Source: Desulfurococcales archaeon (GTDB lineage: Archaea > Thermoproteota > Thermoprotei_A > Sulfolobales > Desulfurococcaceae). Taken from it: a DNA stretch of 6,973 bases. Shown piece by piece: positions 1 through 3,944 of this stretch. Below the pieces are notes generated by a model. That model was not told where the DNA came from, ran no database searches, and was given only the letters and a program-made list of their open reading frames with translations. Location: the NCBI GenBank assembly GCA_027064845.1, contig JAMOPC010000459.1, forward strand, positions 1-6,973, written 5' to 3'. Both the position numbers and the translations under genes were made by a program. The stretch's first letter is position 1. Every line of letters starts with the position of its first letter.

Positions 1-203
1 ACTGCTTCGTCCACATAGGGATCGGGGTGAATATCTATGTTTTTCTCTCTAAGCCTCTCTAGTAACTCCTCCCTTGTTATTTTCATAGTATTTACTCTTA
101 GATACAATCTCTTAGAGGGAAGAAGTATTTGTTTCAGTACTTCCGAGGTTAAGCTACCATATACCTTACTTAGTGAACTATATACTTTGGCATCAATTAC
201 CAT
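1..203 (-). CDS. NSUN/NOL1-NOP2-sun family RNA m5C methyltransferase, N-terminal part (cut by window edge)
   Basis: This is the first 67 codons of a gene that continues past the left edge. It starts at the ATG at 203-201. The start overlaps the end of the upstream SAM methyltransferase gene by 11 bp (193-203), so the two are probably co-transcribed and translationally coupled. The visible protein has a helical start and then LYLRVNTMKITREELLERL (residues 33-51), which matches the N-terminal hallmark of NOL1/NOP2/sun RNA cytosine-5 methyltransferases (an LRVNT core followed by a threonine-arginine-glutamate helix). The stretch after it (DIHPDPYVDEA, 57-67) resembles the point where archaeal NSUN6-like members carry an inserted PUA RNA-binding domain. 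That placement is an inference, because neither the PUA domain nor the catalytic cysteines are inside the window. Archaeal members methylate cytosines in tRNA or rRNA; the target here cannot be told. An in-frame ATG at 86-84 exists but would remove the conserved LRVNT motif, so it is not the start. Confidence 0.78.
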   Translation of the reverse strand, partial: MVIDAKVYSSLSKVYGSLTSEVLKQILLPSKRLYLRVNTMKITREELLERLREKNIDIHPDPYVDEA

Positions 204-852
204 TTTTCTCAGCCTTAATGCATACAAATCCTGCTTCCGGGATCTTTGCATGTATTGGTTGCTCTATATGTGGGGGTTTTCTAGGATCATATAGTAGTGT
301 TGAACAATAGGATTTAATGGAAAATCCTGAGTCTATAAGCATTTGCTCTAATTCCTTAAGAGTGTAGAAGCGTGCATATTTATAGAAAATGCTTTTACCC
401 ATAATGCTTTGCTCTATATAGTATTTTCCCCACAAGCTATTCTTTGGAACAATACATGTTATTAATGAGCCGTTTTTCTTCAGAACTCTATGTGCTTCTC
501 TAAGTACAAGTAGTGGGTTTTTAACAAAACATAGAGTAACAATGAGAAGAGCAGTATCAAAGTATTCATCGATAAGTGGTAGTTCTTCGCCATACGTATT
601 AATTGATAAGAATCCTCTCGTAGAAGCGTGTTCAAGCATTCTAGGAGAAGGATCTATCCCAACCATTGTCTTTGATAAATTCCTAGTTAAATATCCTGTT
701 CCAACACCTATGTCTATTACTTTACCGTAGGGACCCATAGATCTTATACATAGTGCTTCGGAAACAGCAATATTATGATTACGAACATACCATTCATCAT
801 ATTTTTTAACATGTTTATCAAATAATTCAATAACATCATATTTATTGGACAA
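193..852 (-). CDS. Class I SAM-dependent methyltransferase (UbiE/Methyltransf_11-like)
   Basis: The 219-aa protein is a small cytosolic Rossmann-fold methyltransferase. Motif I, VIDIGVGTGYL (residues 45-55), is the glycine-rich SAM loop. The acidic end of strand beta2 is in GIDPSPRML (65-73, D67), followed by the post-II region EELPLIDEYFD (89-99) and the typical EAHRVLKKNGSL helix-strand (119-130). The pattern is that of the UbiE/Methyltransf_11 group, whose members act on lipids, quinones and other small molecules, so the substrate cannot be assigned. The C-terminal part (about 160-219) probably forms the substrate lid. The start is TTG at 852-850. An in-frame TAA lies directly upstream (855-853), so nothing earlier is possible, and a GAGG SD match sits at 860-857. 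The gene is the first of a minus-strand pair; its end overlaps the start of an NSUN-type RNA methyltransferase. A role in RNA modification is possible from that context only. Confidence 0.9.
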   Translation of the reverse strand: MSNKYDVIELFDKHVKKYDEWYVRNHNIAVSEALCIRSMGPYGKVIDIGVGTGYLTRNLSKTMVGIDPSPRMLEHASTRGFLSINTYGEELPLIDEYFDTALLIVTLCFVKNPLLVLREAHRVLKKNGSLITCIVPKNSLWGKYYIEQSIMGKSIFYKYARFYTLKELEQMLIDSGFSIKSYCSTLLYDPRKPPHIEQPIHAKIPEAGFVCIKAEKNGN

Positions 853-1007
853 TTATCCTCATCTCATAAACAATACTTGTAACAAATCCCTTCATGCTGT
901 GTTAGTGAAAGATATCCTTATAAGAATTAAAATATATTTGAAAAATATAGAATAATATAGTCTAATTGATCACTGTATATATGATATAATTTTCTAGGGT
1001 GAGAATA
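853..1007. promoter_or_regulatory. Divergent promoter region, A+T-rich
   Basis: This gap of about 155 bp separates the minus-strand methyltransferase from the plus-strand small genes and must hold both promoters. For the plus strand, tgtatatat at 974-982 is a plausible archaeal TATA box. Its centre lies about 30 bases before the ATG at 1008, which predicts a very short leader or a leaderless message. For the minus strand, TTATAAGG (read on the minus strand, about 923-916) is the best TATA candidate and would place transcription start near 893, giving a leader of about 40 nt. The sequence around 917-924, cttataag, is a perfect 8-bp palindrome. No RNA gene or longer inverted repeat was seen. 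Boxes were assigned by eye from known archaeal spacing. Confidence 0.5.
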
Positions 1008-1328
1008 ATGGTTTCATCTACCAGAGTATCAGATGACGAACTACAAAAAGCACTTACAGAGAAGCATGAAAAGAAAGAAGTTGACGAAAAACAGAAATGG
1101 GTTCAAAAGATGATTAGGAGTGCAAAACATCATCATAAGATTTGTCCGTACTATGATAAGAAGACAGGAATGTGCTTCTTAACACTAGGCGAGAAATGTG
1201 ATAGAGACGGTAGATATGATAACTGTCCAGTATTCAGAGAATTTCTCGAAAAGAAGTATGAAGAGTATAAGTCTAAGGGATTGCCTCTCCCAGTAGATTT
1301 CGCAGACATAACTATTACTCCTTTCTAG
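1008..1328 (+). CDS. Conserved small archaeal protein with four-cysteine motif, probable metal-binding
   Basis: The protein is 106 aa from the ATG at 1008. I recognise no named family. Residues 8-40 are highly charged and probably helical. The centre carries four cysteines spaced C46-x9-C56-x7-C64-x8-C73 within ICPYYDKKTGMCF and GEKCDRDGRYDNCPVF, preceded by three histidines (41-43). Tail residues 74-90 look like an amphipathic helix, and the end is proline-rich. Four regularly placed cysteines suggest a structural zinc or Fe-S site, which is an inference. An in-frame GTG lies three codons upstream (999-1001), but it falls inside the SD-like ggtga (997-1001), so the ATG six bases further on is the better start. 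It is the first gene of a two-gene plus-strand unit, with the DUF2283 gene 30 bp downstream. There is no signal peptide or membrane segment, so it should be cytosolic. Confidence 0.8.
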   Translation: MVSSTRVSDDELQKALTEKHEKKEVDEKQKWVQKMIRSAKHHHKICPYYDKKTGMCFLTLGEKCDRDGRYDNCPVFREFLEKKYEEYKSKGLPLPVDFADITITPF

Positions 1329-1358
1329 GAAGTAGATAAGCTAGGCTGGTAATGCTGT

Positions 1359-1604
1359 ATGAGTGAAGAAGTGAAACAAGAGAATAGCAGCAAAGAATAT
1401 AGGATAAAGGATCTTGACAAGATATGGATAGAGTATGATAGACAGAACGATATCTTGTACATTAATTTCGGTTATGATATTGAAGATGCTGATGAGGAAT
1501 TCTTAAGTGGTGACGGAGACATAGTTATCAGGATCAAGGAAGGCAGAGTAGTCTCTATGATGATCATGAACTTTAGCGAGAAAGCAAATATAATTGTTTA
1601 TTAG
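1359..1604 (+). CDS. DUF2283 family protein
   Basis: This 81-aa protein has a charged, low-complexity N-terminus (1-18) followed by a compact DUF2283 domain. The hallmark strand pair IEYDRQNDILYINF (23-36) matches the family pattern of a tyrosine-aspartate turn leading into a D-x-LYI strand. It is followed by GDIVIRIKEGRVVSMMIMNFS (52-72), equivalent to the family's hydrophobic strands with an EGRVV-type turn. The family is widespread, has no established biochemical role, and sometimes occurs as the small partner of DUF4258 proteins in toxin-antitoxin-like pairs; no DUF4258 gene is visible here. The gene sits 30 bp after the four-cysteine gene, probably in the same transcript. The SD is weak (ggt at 1348-1350). 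Its stop (TAG, 1602-1604) overlaps the stop of the convergent minus-strand gene. Confidence 0.8.
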   Translation: MSEEVKQENSSKEYRIKDLDKIWIEYDRQNDILYINFGYDIEDADEEFLSGDGDIVIRIKEGRVVSMMIMNFSEKANIIVY

Positions 1605-1885
1605 AAACCTCTGTATACATAGTGTGTCATAATTTTTTGCATTTGTGCTTCATCTACAATATTTTTAACTATTCTCAAACCTTGTTCCTTCTCTTTAGCC
1701 AATATGTCTAGAAACATTGTTTCAGAAAATAATGTTACATACACAACGAGTTTATCGCTCATAAATACATGGATATTGTCTGAGACCTCTACATGTTTGC
1801 CAACATTTTCTAGGATACTGAGTAATTTACTTATTTCAATATCTTTGAGTTCAACCATAAAGTGATGGATTTCCAAATCTATCAC
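1601..1885 (-). CDS. Hypothetical small protein, 94 aa
   Basis: I do not recognise this protein. The predicted sequence alternates hydrophobic strands and helices: a strand-like start, a helix around ISKLLSILENVG (18-29), two strands (HVEVSDNIHVFM, 31-42, and KLVVYVTLF, 45-53), and a charged helix from about 60 to 85. It has no cysteine, membrane segment or signal peptide. The start given is GTG at 1885-1883, 16 bp after the stop of the NifX-like gene, with only a weak SD-like gagaatga upstream. An in-frame ATG at 1858-1856 (residue 10) is an alternative start. The tight spacing suggests co-transcription with the NifX-like gene as the second gene of a minus-strand pair. Its TAA (1603-1601) overlaps the TAG of the convergent DUF2283 gene by three bases. 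Base composition is like the neighbours, which supports a real gene. Confidence 0.65.
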   Translation of the reverse strand: MIDLEIHHFMVELKDIEISKLLSILENVGKHVEVSDNIHVFMSDKLVVYVTLFSETMFLDILAKEKEQGLRIVKNIVDEAQMQKIMTHYVYRGF

Positions 1886-1901
1886 TCATTCTCTTTGCTT
1901 A

Positions 1902-2201
1902 TTAGCCAAAGTATTCGTTTATTACTTCTTCTAATTCTCGTTGCTTAGTAATAATTACTTTTACACCGTTTTCTTCGATCATAAATTTTGTTTCTTCATC
2001 CATTCCTCCAGAGATAAGTAGTGTTGGATCATGTTCGTCGAAGAGTTCTTCGAGGATCCAGAATCCCTTGTTATATGGGTTGCCTAGTTCACCTACTATT
2101 TCATGTTTATCGCTGTCATATACAATTATTTTTTCAGACTCATTTATTGGTTTCACTATTTTCTTTTCATTAACTGTTATGAATACTATATTATTTGTCA
2201 A
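1902..2201 (-). CDS. NifX/NifB-C-terminal-like (dinitrogenase iron-molybdenum cofactor family) small protein
   Basis: The 99-aa protein resembles the small ribonuclease-H-like fold of the dinitrogenase iron-molybdenum cofactor (NifX, NafY, NifB C-terminal) family. It has an N-terminal strand with a 'sensor' segment (ESEKIIVYDSDKHEIVGEL, 21-39), a helix ending in DEHDPTLLISGGMDEE (55-70), and a following helix plus strand (FMIEENGVKVIITK, 73-86). The 'ISGGMDEET' turn aligns with the family's conserved glycine pair before the alpha helix. In archaea without nitrogenase, such stand-alone domains are common and of unknown role, thought to bind metal clusters; no cysteine or histidine cluster is seen here. 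The start is TTG (2201-2199), chosen because AGGTG lies eight bases upstream (2214-2210 on the minus strand). It leads a pair with the 94-aa gene. The family assignment comes from remembered pattern, not a search. Confidence 0.62.
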   Translation of the reverse strand: MTNNIVFITVNEKKIVKPINESEKIIVYDSDKHEIVGELGNPYNKGFWILEELFDEHDPTLLISGGMDEETKFMIEENGVKVIITKQRELEEVINEYFG

Positions 2202-2266
2202 ATTATATACACCTGCACATAGTTAATTTAATCGAGGTTATTATATCTATTATCCCAGGGTTTGTC
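2202..2266. promoter_or_regulatory. Compact divergent promoter between NifX-like and AGOG genes
   Basis: Only 65 bp separate the TTG start of the minus-strand gene and the ATG of the AGOG gene. For the plus strand, the TATA-like ttattatatc at about 2238-2247 lies about 25 bases before the ATG at 2267, the distance expected for leaderless or near-leaderless transcription. An AGGG (2257-2260) could act as SD if there is a leader. For the minus strand, TTAAATTA centred near 2227 is a weak TATA candidate. The minus-strand SD AGGTG is at 2214-2210. Assigned by eye. Confidence 0.45.
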
Positions 2267-3148
2267 ATGTTGAATTGTAACGAATATGAAATCGACTTGG
2301 AAAGAGCAGTGTATTTGAGTAAATTATTGAGAGAGGTTGCTGACCTAATAGATCTCTTAGAAGAAAATGATCCTCAATACTTGGCTGTGAGAACTATTAT
2401 TCGACGTATTGGTGCAGGATTAGGGGTAGTAGCTGTGCTTGGTAATGCTGTTATTAGTTATCAGTTAACGAGTAGAGGAGAAATATATTGGAGCATGTTC
2501 AGTAAATGGATCGCGGAGAAATTACCTAAAAGTATTGAGGAGCTTAAGGAGGTTCATAAAGAGTTCTTGTTAAAGACTAGGTATAATGTTTACTCGCTTA
2601 AATACAAGCTTAGGAGACTAGAGAAGTTCTATGGAAGCACTCTGGCAAAAGAGCTCGTCGTAGATCCTTTCAAGTATTGTCTTTGTATCAATTTACTTGT
2701 ACATAGATTGTCTAAGCTTTTCCAAGCGGATACTAGTTCTAAGACAATGGTATTTGCTGGTAAAATGTACTACTACACTTGTAGATCGGAAGGAAAAACT
2801 GTGGAAGGAGACATTGATCTCCCTGTTGATAGAAGGAATTCTTTACTCACCATAACTAGTTGCATTATTAAGACTTGTGCTAAAGATATCAAAAAATGTG
2901 TTGAAGACTTAATGAAGCCTAGTTGTAGAAGCATAGTTATTAATGTATGGAAAAGGATTTCTAAAACATCGGGTATTCCCATTTATAGACTTGATTCTCT
3001 AACATGGCTCATTACTGGAATACTTAAAACCAATAACTATGACCCTATACAATCATACGAATACATATGTAGGGAGATCGGATATTGTAAAGAAAAATTA
3101 AAAGAATTACTCTTTGCTCTTACAAGCTGTGCTAATGATAAGAATTAA
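2267..3148 (+). CDS. agog: AGOG-type 8-oxoguanine DNA glycosylase / AP lyase
   Basis: The protein is 293 aa from the ATG at 2267. It matches the archaeal GO glycosylase (AGOG) family, of which Pyrobaculum Pa-AGOG is the founding member; these HhH-superfamily enzymes excise 8-oxoguanine from DNA and cleave the abasic site. Three blocks align with remembered Pa-AGOG sequence: ENDPQYLAVRTIIRRIG (33-49) with ISYQLTSRGEIYW (63-75); SSKTMVFAGKM (157-167) with DIDLPVDRR (182-190); and VWKRISKTSGIPIYRLDSL (227-245). The catalytic lysine (K140 in Pa-AGOG) corresponds to K159 and the catalytic aspartate (D172) to D188. The start was moved down from a possible TTG at 2195, which would run into the divergent gene and add 24 unconserved residues. 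It is longer than Pa-AGOG: there is extra sequence between blocks one and two, and the C-terminus has an extra cysteine set (C268, C274, C288). It appears monocistronic; the next gene starts 71 bp downstream. Confidence 0.88.
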   Translation: MLNCNEYEIDLERAVYLSKLLREVADLIDLLEENDPQYLAVRTIIRRIGAGLGVVAVLGNAVISYQLTSRGEIYWSMFSKWIAEKLPKSIEELKEVHKEFLLKTRYNVYSLKYKLRRLEKFYGSTLAKELVVDPFKYCLCINLLVHRLSKLFQADTSSKTMVFAGKMYYYTCRSEGKTVEGDIDLPVDRRNSLLTITSCIIKTCAKDIKKCVEDLMKPSCRSIVINVWKRISKTSGIPIYRLDSLTWLITGILKTNNYDPIQSYEYICREIGYCKEKLKELLFALTSCANDKN

Positions 3149-3219
3149 GAGAGGTTTCCTATTATTTAGCGAAGTGATTATTTTTACATAATTGAGATAA
3201 TGATACATAGGGTTGTCAA
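3149..3219 (+). promoter_or_regulatory. Intergenic region with probable promoter for the creatininase / GNAT-ABC operon
   Basis: The 71-bp gap after AGOG is A+T-rich. The TATA-like stretch tttttacata (3181-3190) would predict a start near 3212, just before the ATG at 3220, while aggg at 3209-3212 could serve as SD. The T-rich run at 3178-3185 could also end the AGOG transcript, since archaeal termination needs only U-tracts. Both readings are weak and made by eye. Confidence 0.35.
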
Positions 3220-3918
3220 ATGTTCTATGATCTTAGTCATGCACAAGTTGTTAATAAGGACGATAATAAAAGAATTGCAGTGATCCCGTTCGGTAGTATG
3301 GAGTATCATGGCGAGACTCTCCCATTATTAACTGATACATTAATTGCTGAAAACATATCTAGGAAATGCCTTGCTAAATACGCTGAGATAACTGGTGTCT
3401 CAATATACTTATACCCTGGTATATATTTGGGTTTCTCGCATGAATGGTTAAGATACGCTGGAACTATTAGTTTAGAACCACATATTTACCTAGGAATGAT
3501 CGAGTCTGTGGTGAAGAGTATTGATGAGAATATAGATCCTCATGGATACTTATTTGTTAATGGACATGGAGGGAATTATTCCTTACTCGAAGTATTTGCT
3601 AGGAAGTACTATTTTTCCTTGAAGAAGCCAGTCTTGATAATTGATTTGTGGAGAATAGCTAGTCATTATGGTCTTCGTTACTGCCACGCTTGTAGAGAAG
3701 AAATTATGCTTTATAATTATCTTGTTGGGGAAAAGACTGACAAAGCAAGTAATGATATTGTTGTGGATAGTGGTTCGGAGAATGATTGTCTAAGGGGCTA
3801 TTATAAAGACATGGATATAGGGGGCAGGGGATCTCTTAGTATTAGTATAGAAGAATATGTATGTAGGGTTTGCGAAATAATCGATTCTGCGATAAAACAT
3901 ATTATTGATCAAGGCTAA
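3220..3918 (+). CDS. Creatininase-family metal-dependent amidohydrolase
   Basis: This 232-aa cytosolic protein has the creatininase fold signatures. IPFGSMEYHGETLPLLTD (22-39) gives the metal-binding E28, H30 and D39; GFSHEWLRYAGTISL (71-85) is the second loop; FVNGHGGN (112-119) carries H116; and HACREEIML (156-164) is equivalent to the HAG-x-x-E-T-S motif and keeps E161. The family includes creatininase, the archaeal deformylase ArfB of flavin/F420 synthesis, and MftE peptidase; all cleave C-N bonds using divalent metals. The protein departs from the consensus in two places: the second loop has W76 where many members have histidine, and the E-T-S triad reads E-I-M. The substrate therefore cannot be transferred; my recollection of ArfB (MJ0116) does not match closely. 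It starts at ATG with aggg seven bases upstream. The GNAT-ABC gene follows 26 bp later, probably in one operon. Confidence 0.83.
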   Translation: MFYDLSHAQVVNKDDNKRIAVIPFGSMEYHGETLPLLTDTLIAENISRKCLAKYAEITGVSIYLYPGIYLGFSHEWLRYAGTISLEPHIYLGMIESVVKSIDENIDPHGYLFVNGHGGNYSLLEVFARKYYFSLKKPVLIIDLWRIASHYGLRYCHACREEIMLYNYLVGEKTDKASNDIVVDSGSENDCLRGYYKDMDIGGRGSLSISIEEYVCRVCEIIDSAIKHIIDQG

Positions 3919-3927
3919 ACTATTGTA

Positions 3928-3935
3928 GGGAGGTG
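3928..3935 (+). promoter_or_regulatory. Strong Shine-Dalgarno site of the GNAT-ABC gene
   Basis: GGGAGGTG matches the archaeal anti-SD almost perfectly. It lies nine bases before the TTG at 3945. The last three bases form an in-frame GTG (3933), which therefore is part of the ribosome-binding site and not the start codon; the ATG at 3937 is in another frame and meets TGA after three codons. Confidence 0.75.
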
Positions 3936-3944
3936 CATGAATTT

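Noticed and set aside
37..294. Plus-strand open frame of about 85 codons
   Set aside because: It is antisense to the NSUN and SAM methyltransferase genes, has low-complexity serine/leucine-rich translation and no family resemblance.
917..924. cttataag palindrome as an operator
   Set aside because: An 8-bp palindrome is expected by chance in such A+T-rich DNA and overlaps a TATA candidate; no second copy was found nearby.
1555..1580. C/D box sRNA suggested by atgatga
   Set aside because: There is no ctga D box at the right distance and no C'/D' pair, and the motif lies inside the DUF2283 coding sequence.
1359..1604. DUF2283 gene as part of a toxin-antitoxin pair
   Set aside because: The usual partner family (DUF4258) is not seen; the upstream gene is a four-cysteine protein without toxin features.
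1902..2201. Evidence for nitrogen fixation
   Set aside because: A single NifX-like domain is common in non-diazotrophic archaea, and no nif structural or cofactor genes are present.
2195..2266. Upstream TTG extension of the AGOG gene (24 extra residues)
   Set aside because: It would overlap the start of the divergent gene, it consumes the promoter region, and the extra residues look like translated A+T-rich spacer with no family match.
3933..3944. GTG start of the GNAT-ABC gene
   Set aside because: The GTG is the tail of the SD sequence GGGAGGTG; the TTG at 3945 has ideal spacing.
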